A DNA stretch of 64,000 nucleotides from Desulfobacteraceae bacterium (GTDB lineage Bacteria; Desulfobacterota; Desulfobacteria; Desulfobacterales; Desulfosalsimonadaceae): the NCBI GenBank assembly GCA_021737565.1, contig JAIPDS010000001.1:1-64000 (forward strand), in the 5' to 3' direction. The position numbers were made by a program, and so were the translations under genes. Each line of letters starts with the position of its first letter. The first letter of the stretch is position 1. Under the pieces are notes generated by a model that was not told the origin of the DNA, did not search any database, and saw only the letters and a program-made list of their open reading frames with translations. Of this stretch, positions 32,569 through 40,381 are shown one piece after another.

Positions 32569-33216
32569 TTATCCGCCGGTCATTATTATAATCAGGGGTC
32601 TTATAATTTTAATGAACAAAAGGTCAAGTATGTCTGTCATTATCAGCAGCATGAGCACTATCAGGATGCCGAAAGGCCCTATGCTTTCATAGCTCTGCCT
32701 TGCCCCGGGCGGTAGAAGCGCTGCCAGGATCCGGCTTCCGTCAAGCGGGGGGATAGGAATCAGGTTGAATATGGCAAGGACAATGCTTATCAGGCAAAAG
32801 GCGTAAAGAAGTTGGCTTATAATCGCGCCCGGCACTGATGCTGTCAGTTGAGGAAACATTTGCAGGATACGGTATAAAAAACCTGACGCGGCGGCACATG
32901 AGAGGTTAACCACAATTCCCGCAGCAGATACCACTATGGTGCCCAGGCGCTGATCTGTCAGATTGTAGAAATTAACAGGCACCGGCTTTGCATATCCGAA
33001 TACAAACGGAGCTCCGGAAAAAATGAGCAGTCCCGGCAGTAGAATCGAGCCGAACGGATCCAGGTGTTTTACAGGATTTAAACTCAGCCTGCCCGCAAGT
33101 TTCGCTGTTGGATCTCCGAACCTGAGCGCTGCATACCCATGGGCCACTTCGTGGATGGTTACTGCCATGAGAAGCGGAATAATAAGGATGATTCCCCGAA
33201 GTATTTGAGTTTCCAA
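32569..33216 (-). CDS. Site-2 protease-like M50 membrane metalloprotease (YwhC type)
   Basis: A 215-aa polytopic membrane protein with the zinc motif HEVAHG (HExxH) in the first helix, followed by GDPTAKLAGRLSLNPVKHLDPFGS and the third ligand motif PIPPLDGSR. This is the short, PDZ-less Rip/YwhC-type M50 family that cleaves within membranes. The substrate is unknown. The frame starts with TTG (33216). The neighbourhood (scpA/scpB/trpS/M50) recurs in deltaproteobacteria and firmicutes, though a functional link is not established. Confidence 0.88.
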   Translation of the reverse strand: METQILRGIILIIPLLMAVTIHEVAHGYAALRFGDPTAKLAGRLSLNPVKHLDPFGSILLPGLLIFSGAPFVFGYAKPVPVNFYNLTDQRLGTIVVSAAGIVVNLSCAAASGFLYRILQMFPQLTASVPGAIISQLLYAFCLISIVLAIFNLIPIPPLDGSRILAALLPPGARQSYESIGPFGILIVLMLLIMTDILDLLFIKIIRPLIIIMTGG

Positions 33217-33250
33217 TATCGTTTCCCGTTATTTGTGTTTACCCAATGTT

Positions 33251-33292
33251 GATGGCACCGTAAAAAGTTCTTGAACTTTTTACGGCGCCATC
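33251..33292. repeat. 20-bp-arm hairpin between cca-type gene and M50 protease gene
   Basis: GATGGCACCGTAAAAAGTTC and GAACTTTTTACGGCGCCATC form 20-bp arms with one mismatch and a 2-nt loop. There is no T-run on the minus strand, so terminator function is uncertain. It adjoins the repeat unit at 33295 and shares its TTTTTACG core, so it may be part of the same repeat family. Confidence 0.7.
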
Positions 33293-33294
33293 TA

Positions 33295-33321
33295 AAATCA
33301 GACTTTTTACGAGTGCATCAA
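33295..33321 (+). repeat. Dispersed intergenic repeat unit, copy 3
   Basis: AAATCAGACTTTTTACGAGTGCATCAA is two substitutions from the copy at 27146. It lies 2 nt after the 20-bp-arm hairpin, in the 146-bp gap between the M50 gene and the tRNA nucleotidyltransferase fusion. Confidence 0.6.
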
Positions 33322-33346
33322 TGTTGCCCATCACCCAACGACTACG

Positions 33347-33374
33347 GACTACTGACCACCGACTACTGACCACC
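33347..33374 (+). repeat. 14-bp perfect tandem duplication over a stop codon
   Basis: GACTACTGACCACC occurs twice head to tail (33347-33360 and 33361-33374). The second copy contains the last codons and stop of the minus-strand nucleotidyltransferase gene. A partial related unit precedes it. Probably a replication-slippage product. Confidence 0.7.
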
Positions 33375-36041
33375 CTCGGCCAGTTTTTTTGCCAGCTCAA
33401 GCTCTTGCTGCCTGGTTTCTATTTTCCCGTCAAGTTTTTCATGCAGCAGCCTGCGCAGGATTCTTCCAAAAAGAGGCGAGGGCGTAAGCCCCATCTGTTT
33501 TAAATCCCTACCCCTAACTGAAATTTTTACATCTTTCAAGTCTGTGACGTAGAAGGAAATGGCTTTTCTTATTTCTTCGCGCCCTGTTGCGGCCATCATG
33601 TATAACAGCAGTTCGGTCCGGAAGCCTGAAAGCATTTCGTAGAGTTCGCTGTTTTTTGCAGGCAGCTGCTGGCCGAGCCTGTAGAGGCAGTGTTCGGCCT
33701 CTTCTCTTTCGTGGACGAAAATTTTTTCGTATTTGGGTGCAAGCTCTAAGCGCCTGCATATCTTACAGGCTTTTTCACGGTCTGCATGGCTGATCATCAC
33801 AAGAAAGTATATCACCCATTTTCTGTGCTCGTTTTCCATGTATAAAAGATCGTACCACGCCAGAACTCCCCTGGCCGAGTCCAGCATGTTGCTAAGCCTG
33901 TCATTTGCCTTTATCGAGGGGTCTATTACCTTAAGCAGGTCAAAGTCTTCAAGGCGTATTATTGCTGGTATGGGGTTTTCCTCTTTTAAGATGTGGCACA
34001 ATTCCGAAAAAACACGCCTGCCTGAAAGGCGCTTGAAAAAATTCATCTTTACCGCGTTTTCAATCAGCCCGGCCGTAAGTTTGCCTATGGTGAAACCAAA
34101 ACGCTGCTCAAATCGTATGGCACGAAAGACCCGGGTCGGGTCCTCCACAAAACTGAGATTGTGCAGAATCCGGATGGCCTTTTCCTTCAAGTCGCGCATT
34201 CCGCCAAAAAAATCTATGAGACGGCCGAATTTATCCCTGTTTAAGCATATCGCCAGGGTGTTTATGGTAAAATCCCGGCGGAACAGGTCGAGTTTTATGG
34301 AACTCATCTCCACGGTGGGAAGTGCGGCCGGGAATTTGTAGTATTCCATCCTGGCCGAGGCCACGTCTATTTTAAAGCCGTCGGGAAATATTACCACGGC
34401 AGTGCCGAATTTTTCGTATGCATTGATCCTGGCCCCCTCCATCCTGGCAAAAGCCCTCGCAAACTCGATGCCGTTTCCCTCTATTACAATGTCTATGTCC
34501 TCGTTATGCCTGTAAAGAAAAAGGTCGCGCACAAATCCGCCCACAACATAGGCTGGATAGCCGTAGGTATCGGCTGCCGTGCCGATGCGTTTCAGCAGTT
34601 CGAGGATATCTTCATTTAACCGCTCCCTTAGATGGCCGGCCACGTTTTTGGTCCTGGGCCTGCGGGTTTCTTCCTGGGGGTCTTTAGCCCGGACCGTCTG
34701 TTTTTGCCTGTCGCGGTATATCAGTGTATTTAAAAGATCCGTGCGGGTAATGGCGCCTATGACGCGCCCGGCTTCCATTACCGGCAGTATCCGCTGCTTG
34801 CTTTCAATGATTTTTTCCTGGATTTCGGAAATATCGGCTTCCGGACCCGTTGTTGCAAATTCGGTTGTCATGTATTCGCTGATCGGGAGGCCCCCCAGAT
34901 CGTGATAGAGGGCTTTTTCGATTACCTGCCTGGTAATAAATCCTGTCAGGCACGAGCCTTCGCCGGTTGGGCCGAGTACCAGAAGTGCGTTGACATTGTA
35001 CCTGGACAGGAGCTGCCTGGCTTCCCTGCAGGTAATTGTGCTTTGGACCGTAATTGCCGGGGTTGACATGATGTCTGCCGCGTGCTGGCTTGACTTTACG
35101 TGTTTTTTCAGCAGATCTGCGATCCGGTTTTCCACCTGTGCCAGGGTTTTGTTGCGTATGGTTGCAGCGGCGGCAAAGCTGTGGCCTCCGCCGCCGAGTT
35201 CGCGCACAACCGCGCCCACGTCTATTTCCGGCACACGGCTTCTTGCAGCCACATAGATCTTGTTTTTCATCAGGGCGATTGCAAAAACAGCGTTTAAGTT
35301 TTCTATGCGAAGCATTTTCTGTACCAGAAATGCAAGGTCGTGTATGTAGTCCTCTGTTGAAACCGAGGTGACCACCACTTCTCTTCCGTTTATGTTGTAA
35401 TTGGTCGCGGAGCGAAACATGTCATTTAAAAGACTGATTTGCTGAGGATCCATTTCTTTTGCTGTAAGATCCGAGATGGTGGTAAGGCTCGCCCCTTTTG
35501 CCCGTAGAAACGCGGCTGCTTCGAAATCTTTTTCCGTGGTTGACGGATAGGTAAATGCCCCTGTATCCTCGTATATGCCCAGGCACATAACTGTTGCTTC
35601 ATCAGGCGTGACAGGGATGTTTTTTTTCTTTATCAGCTCCACGAGCAGGCTGACATTGGCTCCGGTCTGGCTGTGGATCTCAAAGTCGGCCTTTATGTCA
35701 TCGTCGAGTCTCGGGTGATGGTCATAAACATGAATTTCAAGGCCGGGCCTTTTTAAAAGATTTTCAAGTTCGCCTATGCGCGAGGGCTGCTTGGTGTCAA
35801 CGAGTATCAGCCTGCCGATGCTGTCAGGGTCGATTTTTCGGTAGTCCGCCATGTTGAAGAGATAGGCCATGGTGCTCACAAAAAAGTTTTTCATGCTTTT
35901 TTCATGAAAGCCGGGAAACACCACAAGCGAGCCGGGATAGAGCTTTTGGGCGGCAAGCATGGAACCGACGGCATCGAAATCCGCATTTGTATGAGAGGTG
36001 ATAATTGTTAATTGATCTGTTTTTCGGGTGCTGTTTTTCAC
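33363..36041 (-). CDS. DHH - CBS pair - tRNA nucleotidyltransferase fusion protein
   Basis: An 892-aa three-part protein. Residues 1-310 are a DHH/DHHA1 phosphoesterase (SHTNADFDAVGSMLAA, VDTKQPSRIGE, YDHHPRLDDD, GGGGHSFAAAATI). About 315-430 are two CBS domains (ADIMSTPAITVQSTITCREARQLL; ISEYMTTEFATTGPEADISEIQEKI), likely nucleotide sensors. From about 490 comes a class II tRNA nucleotidyltransferase/poly(A) polymerase domain with AYVVGGFVRDLFLYRHNEDIDIVIEG, and RRDFTINTLAI and EDPTRVFRAIRFEQRFGF downstream. In bacteria with separate CC- and A-adding enzymes this fused form is usually the A-adding enzyme, but CCA-adding or poly(A) activity cannot be excluded. GTG start at 36041. Confidence 0.9.
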   Translation of the reverse strand: MKNSTRKTDQLTIITSHTNADFDAVGSMLAAQKLYPGSLVVFPGFHEKSMKNFFVSTMAYLFNMADYRKIDPDSIGRLILVDTKQPSRIGELENLLKRPGLEIHVYDHHPRLDDDIKADFEIHSQTGANVSLLVELIKKKNIPVTPDEATVMCLGIYEDTGAFTYPSTTEKDFEAAAFLRAKGASLTTISDLTAKEMDPQQISLLNDMFRSATNYNINGREVVVTSVSTEDYIHDLAFLVQKMLRIENLNAVFAIALMKNKIYVAARSRVPEIDVGAVVRELGGGGHSFAAAATIRNKTLAQVENRIADLLKKHVKSSQHAADIMSTPAITVQSTITCREARQLLSRYNVNALLVLGPTGEGSCLTGFITRQVIEKALYHDLGGLPISEYMTTEFATTGPEADISEIQEKIIESKQRILPVMEAGRVIGAITRTDLLNTLIYRDRQKQTVRAKDPQEETRRPRTKNVAGHLRERLNEDILELLKRIGTAADTYGYPAYVVGGFVRDLFLYRHNEDIDIVIEGNGIEFARAFARMEGARINAYEKFGTAVVIFPDGFKIDVASARMEYYKFPAALPTVEMSSIKLDLFRRDFTINTLAICLNRDKFGRLIDFFGGMRDLKEKAIRILHNLSFVEDPTRVFRAIRFEQRFGFTIGKLTAGLIENAVKMNFFKRLSGRRVFSELCHILKEENPIPAIIRLEDFDLLKVIDPSIKANDRLSNMLDSARGVLAWYDLLYMENEHRKWVIYFLVMISHADREKACKICRRLELAPKYEKIFVHEREEAEHCLYRLGQQLPAKNSELYEMLSGFRTELLLYMMAATGREEIRKAISFYVTDLKDVKISVRGRDLKQMGLTPSPLFGRILRRLLHEKLDGKIETRQQELELAKKLAEGGQ

Positions 36042-36207
36042 TTTCAGGACCTGCGGCCGTACGGGGTTTTAAATTTTTTTTAAGGGTATAAATATTTGTT
36101 TTTTACAATTAATTATGATAATAATTATTCAAACATAAGTGTATCAGAATTTCATATAACACCTTCAAGAACCAGATAAAAATGAAAATTTTTGTATGGG
36201 GGGACAA

Positions 36208-37419
36208 ATGCCTGTTTTTCAATGGGAAGGAAAAGACCGCAGCAACCAGGTCCGCAAGGGGGAAATAGAGGCCGGCAGCGAACAGGAGGTCCGGGCCATA
36301 CTGGGCCGGCAGCGCATCACCCCTACCAAGGTAAAGAAAAAGCCCAAAGATCTGCTTGAAAACGTTACTTTTCTTCAGCCCAAGGTAAAGGAGCAGGATA
36401 TCATCGTGTTCTGCCGGCAGTTCTCTACCATGATAGATGCCGGCCTGCCCATTATCCAGTGCCTGGATATCCTGCAGTCCCAGCAGGAAAATGCCACGTT
36501 TAAAAAAATGTTAAAAGATATAAAAGAGTCTGTTGAATCCGGAAAAACACTTGCAGAATCCCTGAAAAAATATCCCAAACATTTTGATGATCTTTTTGTA
36601 AACATGATTGCCGCAGGCGAGACCGGCGGGATCCTGGATGTCATCCTTCGCCGCCTGTCGGCCTACATGGAGAAGGCCGCCCGGCTTAAGGCCCAGGTCA
36701 AGGGCGCAATGACATACCCCCTTGTAACCATAGTGATCGCAATCGGGGTGGTGGCCGTGATCCTGGTATTTGTGATCCCGGTGTTTCAGGATATGTTTGC
36801 AGAATTCGGCCGGAGCCTGCCTGCTCCCACCCAGATGGTCATCGGTTTAAGCGAGTTTGTAAAGGGAAAAATTCTCTGGATTATCGGCACTGTAATTATT
36901 CTGATCGTGGCATTCCGGCAATTTTACAAGACAGAAAAAGGCAGGGCCATGATAGACGAGCTAATGTTGAAGCTGCCGATAATCGGCATTCTGATACGCA
37001 AGGTGGCGGTGGCCAAGTTTACCCGCACCATGGGCACCATGCTTGCAAGCGGTGTTGCCATACTGGAGGCCCTTGATATAGTGGCTAAGACAGCGGGCAA
37101 CAAGAGCATTGAAACCGCGGTATACAAGGTCCGGGCAGGTATTACCGAAGGCCGGACAATTGCGGATCCGCTCGCCGAGACCGGGGTGTTTCCCCCCATG
37201 GTCTGCCAGATGATAGCAGTAGGCGAATCCACGGGCGCAATTGACTCCATGCTGGAGAAAATAGCAGACTTTTATGAAGAAGAAGTAGATCAGTCAGTGG
37301 AAAACCTGACATCAATGATAGAGCCCTTCATGCTGGTTTTCCTGGGCGTGGTAATCGGGGGCCTGGTGGTTTCCATGTATCTGCCCATTTTCAAGATGGC
37401 CGGTGGGATCGGAGCCTAG
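36208..37419 (+). CDS. pilC: Type IV pilus inner-membrane platform protein
   Basis: A 403-aa GspF/PilC protein of the classical type IVa branch: MPVFQWEGKDRSNQVRKGEIEA, IIVFCRQFSTMIDAGLPIIQCLDILQSQQ, MIAAGETGGILDVIL, KFTRTMGTMLASGVAILEALDI and MIAVGESTGAIDSML. Membrane helices near 170, 220 and 380. The track starts 4 codons early; GGGGGGA directly precedes ATG 36208 and decides the start. This is the second PilC homologue in the window. Here it is followed by a PilS-like kinase, but pilB, pilT and pilA of this system are not adjacent. Confidence 0.9.
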   Translation: MPVFQWEGKDRSNQVRKGEIEAGSEQEVRAILGRQRITPTKVKKKPKDLLENVTFLQPKVKEQDIIVFCRQFSTMIDAGLPIIQCLDILQSQQENATFKKMLKDIKESVESGKTLAESLKKYPKHFDDLFVNMIAAGETGGILDVILRRLSAYMEKAARLKAQVKGAMTYPLVTIVIAIGVVAVILVFVIPVFQDMFAEFGRSLPAPTQMVIGLSEFVKGKILWIIGTVIILIVAFRQFYKTEKGRAMIDELMLKLPIIGILIRKVAVAKFTRTMGTMLASGVAILEALDIVAKTAGNKSIETAVYKVRAGITEGRTIADPLAETGVFPPMVCQMIAVGESTGAIDSMLEKIADFYEEEVDQSVENLTSMIEPFMLVFLGVVIGGLVVSMYLPIFKMAGGIGA

Positions 37420-37431
37420 CCCGGAAAGCAG

Positions 37432-38742
37432 ATGGTTTCATTTTCATCCAAGGCAGAGCAGGACCTTTACCGGAAGCTGAAATGGCTGATCCTGTTGCGG
37501 GCTATTTTTGCCGCGGTTATGCTGAGCTCGGCGGGCATGTCGATACTGCGCCCCGACTTTGACCTGTATCTTGCCGGAAGGGCTCTTGAATGCCTGGTTC
37601 TGCTTTCCCTTTTTATCCTGTTGTTGTCGGGTCTCTATATTATTGTCCTGCCGAGAATAAGGCACCTGGTACTGTTCGGCTATTTTCAGGTGGTTGTCGA
37701 TACTTTCGCTGTAACCCTGATCATTTATATTACCGGAAGTTTTGCGAGCATTTTCTCCTTTATGTATCTGGTGGTAATTGTTTATTCCTCCATGGTCATA
37801 TACCGAAGCGGCGGTATGATAACAGCCACCCTCTGCGGCATCCAGTACGGCCTGATGATCGATTTGGAATATTATGGAATTATAGTCCCCTTTGGCTCTG
37901 ATCCTTATTTTCTGATCGACAATTATGAATGGCAGTATGTTACATACAAGCTGCTTTTTACTATAGTTGCATGCTATGCGGTTGCCTTTTTAAGCGGGTA
38001 TCTCTCCGAGCAGGAGCGTGCGGCAAAACGCGAACTGTGGGCAATGGAGGACCAGGTAAAGCGGGTGGAGCGCCTGGCCGCAGCCGGAGAAATAGCCTCG
38101 GGTCTTGCCCATGAGATCAAAAATCCCCTGGCATCCCTTACCGGATCCATACAGATGCTGCGCGATCATTTGGAATACGACCCTGATCAGGACAGGCTGA
38201 TGCAGATCGTAATGCGGGAGGCGGGCAGGTTGAGCATGCTTGTCACCGACTTTTTAAGGTTTGCCAAACCCGGTCCGGGCCGGGCCGAAATAATAGCGCT
38301 CGACAAGGCGGTATCTGAAATTGTATCTCTTTTCGCCTCGGATCCATCCTGTAGGTCCAGGGTCAATGTAGAAACCGACCTGACTCCCGGATTGTATGTC
38401 CGCATAGATCCCGAGCATTTAAAACAGGTTATATGGAATTTGCTTAACAATGCCGCAGAGGCGGTCAGCGGGGAAGGCGTAATCGGGGTGAAAGTATATC
38501 CTGTAAAAAAGAACTATGCATGCATCAGCATTTCTGATAACGGATGCGGTATGGATGAGCAGACCCTGGCCGGGGTGTTTGATCCGTTTTTTTCAACAAA
38601 ACCCGGGGGCACCGGCCTCGGGCTCTCCATTGTTCAGCAGGTGGTCGGGGCGCACGGGGGACTCTTGGATATTGACAGCGCCCCGGACAAGGGTAGTACC
38701 GTAACTGTCCGGCTAAGGCAGCACCCGCCCCAAAAGGCTTGA
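37432..38742 (+). CDS. PilS-like membrane sensor histidine kinase
   Basis: A 436-aa kinase. Six or so membrane helices fill residues 18-190, followed by a coiled-coil linker, a HisKA domain with the phospho-acceptor in LAHEIKNPLASLTG (His about 226) and a HATPase domain with N-box WNLLNNAAEAV, G1 DNGCGMDE, F-box FDPFFSTKPGGTGLGLSIVQQ. PilS senses membrane pilin and phosphorylates the sigma-54 activator PilR. The gene starts 12 nt after pilC, but no response regulator follows; lysS is next. PilR, if present, is encoded elsewhere. Confidence 0.88.
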   Translation: MVSFSSKAEQDLYRKLKWLILLRAIFAAVMLSSAGMSILRPDFDLYLAGRALECLVLLSLFILLLSGLYIIVLPRIRHLVLFGYFQVVVDTFAVTLIIYITGSFASIFSFMYLVVIVYSSMVIYRSGGMITATLCGIQYGLMIDLEYYGIIVPFGSDPYFLIDNYEWQYVTYKLLFTIVACYAVAFLSGYLSEQERAAKRELWAMEDQVKRVERLAAAGEIASGLAHEIKNPLASLTGSIQMLRDHLEYDPDQDRLMQIVMREAGRLSMLVTDFLRFAKPGPGRAEIIALDKAVSEIVSLFASDPSCRSRVNVETDLTPGLYVRIDPEHLKQVIWNLLNNAAEAVSGEGVIGVKVYPVKKNYACISISDNGCGMDEQTLAGVFDPFFSTKPGGTGLGLSIVQQVVGAHGGLLDIDSAPDKGSTVTVRLRQHPPQKA

Positions 38743-38755
38743 CACAGGCTGTCAA
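38739..38755 (+). promoter_or_regulatory. Inverted repeat with -35-like box before lysS
   Basis: TTGACA-N5-TGTCAA overlaps the pilS stop codon and is 120 nt ahead of lysS. TTGACA could be a -35 box (TAGCAA 17 nt on is a poor -10) or the whole could be an operator-like dyad. The 133-bp gap shows nothing else. Confidence 0.3.
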
Positions 38756-38875
38756 ATGGGATAGCAAGCCCCTTAACCATTTAAAAAAATAACAGATGAG
38801 TTTTGCAGCGGAATAGATTTTCCGGGTACCGGATTTTTACGGCTGCTGCATATGCGCATGTAAGCGGGAGAATTC

Positions 38876-40369
38876 ATGGCCCAGGCAAAAGACGTTATTA
38901 CAAAAAAAAAAGAGAAGATTGAAGCCTTAAAAGCCGAAGGAATAGAGCTTTTCCCCAGTGATTTTAAGGTGACCCATACTGTTGCCCAGATCAGAGCCGC
39001 CATAGAGGCGGGTGATAATCAGATGTCAGGCGGGCATGTCGGGATACGGGCGGCGGGCCGCATGATGGCTGTCAACCGTTTCGGCAAATCCGCTTTTATA
39101 CGCTTCCGGGACAGAAGCGGTCAGATGCAGGCTTATATACGCCGGGACCGTGTGGGCGAGGAAGCATATGAATTTTTCCGGAAGTTTGATATAGGTGATT
39201 TCATAGGTCTTAAAGGCACGATTTTTGCCACCAAAACCGGCGAATGGACGCTTCTGGCCGATGAGTGCAGGCTTCTTGCCAAGGCTTACCGCCCCATGCC
39301 TGAAAAATTCCACGGGTTAAAGGATCCGGAAAAGCGCTATCGCCAAAGATACCTGGATCTGATCATGAACCCCGGGGTAAGGGAGGTTTTTGTAAGGCGC
39401 AGCCTGCTGATAAGAAAGATCAGGGATTTTCTCCTGAGCAGAGACTATCTTGAAGTGGAAACCCCCATGATGCAGCCGATTGCCGGAGGTGCCGATGCCA
39501 GGCCTTTTAAGACCCATCACAATGCTCTTGACATGGACCTGTACCTGAGGATAGCCCCGGAGTTATACTTAAAGCGTCTTGTTGTGGGAGGGTTGGAACG
39601 CGTTTTTGAAATCAACCGCAATTTCAGAAACGAGGGGGTTTCAACCCAGCATAACCCGGAATTCACAATGCTGGAATTCTACCAGGCATATTCCACGTAT
39701 CAGGACTTAATGGATCTGACAGAAGAGATGTTTCGCTACGCGGCACAAGAGGTGACAGGCTCCGCAATTGTTTCCTACCAGGGAGAGCAGATCGATTTTG
39801 CAGGCAGGTGGCGGCGCATGACTCTTTTTGAAGCAATGGCTTCAATCGGGGGGGTGGAGCCCCGGTTGTTAAAGGACAGGGCCGCGCTTATGGATTTTGC
39901 CGAATCACGGGGTGTTGCAATCGAGCAGACAGGTGAAGCAGATATCGGAAAGGGCAAGTTGATTACAAAGATTTTTGATCATCTGGTGGAGCCCAGGCTT
40001 ATTCAGCCGACATTTATAACAGGCTATCCTGTGGAGGTCTCTCCGCTTTCGCGGCGAAGCAGCTCTGATCCCGAAATTGCAGAGCGTTTCGAGCTGTTTA
40101 TTGCGGGAAAGGAGATAGCCAACGGGTTTTCAGAACTAAATGATCCGGTTGATCAGAAGGAGCGTTTTGCCCGGCAGGTGGAAAGCCGGGATACGGAAGA
40201 CGAAGAAGTACAGATGGACGAGGATTATATCCGGGCGCTGGAATACGGCATGCCCCCTGCTGCCGGCGAGGGGGTGGGTATTGACAGGCTGGTCATGCTA
40301 TTGACCGATTCTGCTTCCATACGGGATGTCATCCTGTTTCCCCATCTGAAACCCGCTGAAAACATATAG
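38876..40369 (+). CDS. lysS: Lysyl-tRNA synthetase (class II)
   Basis: A 497-aa class IIb synthetase. The N-terminal OB-fold anticodon domain includes VGIRAAGRMMAVNRFGKSAFIRFRDRSGQMQAYI; the catalytic domain has YLDLIMNPGVREVFVRRS (motif 1), FEINRNFRNEGVSTQHNPEFTMLEFYQAY (motif 2) and GMPPAAGEGVGIDRLVMLLTD (motif 3). GGGAG before the ATG. First gene of the run that continues into lolC and bamA with gaps of only 12-35 nt; lysS directly upstream of lol genes is a known deltaproteobacterial order. Confidence 0.96.
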   Translation: MAQAKDVITKKKEKIEALKAEGIELFPSDFKVTHTVAQIRAAIEAGDNQMSGGHVGIRAAGRMMAVNRFGKSAFIRFRDRSGQMQAYIRRDRVGEEAYEFFRKFDIGDFIGLKGTIFATKTGEWTLLADECRLLAKAYRPMPEKFHGLKDPEKRYRQRYLDLIMNPGVREVFVRRSLLIRKIRDFLLSRDYLEVETPMMQPIAGGADARPFKTHHNALDMDLYLRIAPELYLKRLVVGGLERVFEINRNFRNEGVSTQHNPEFTMLEFYQAYSTYQDLMDLTEEMFRYAAQEVTGSAIVSYQGEQIDFAGRWRRMTLFEAMASIGGVEPRLLKDRAALMDFAESRGVAIEQTGEADIGKGKLITKIFDHLVEPRLIQPTFITGYPVEVSPLSRRSSSDPEIAERFELFIAGKEIANGFSELNDPVDQKERFARQVESRDTEDEEVQMDEDYIRALEYGMPPAAGEGVGIDRLVMLLTDSASIRDVILFPHLKPAENI

Positions 40370-40381
40370 CATTCTGCATAA

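Noticed and set aside
33321-33503. 60-aa plus-strand ORF over the tandem repeat
   Set aside because: Antisense to the 3' end of the nucleotidyltransferase fusion gene, with low-complexity start made by the tandem repeat.
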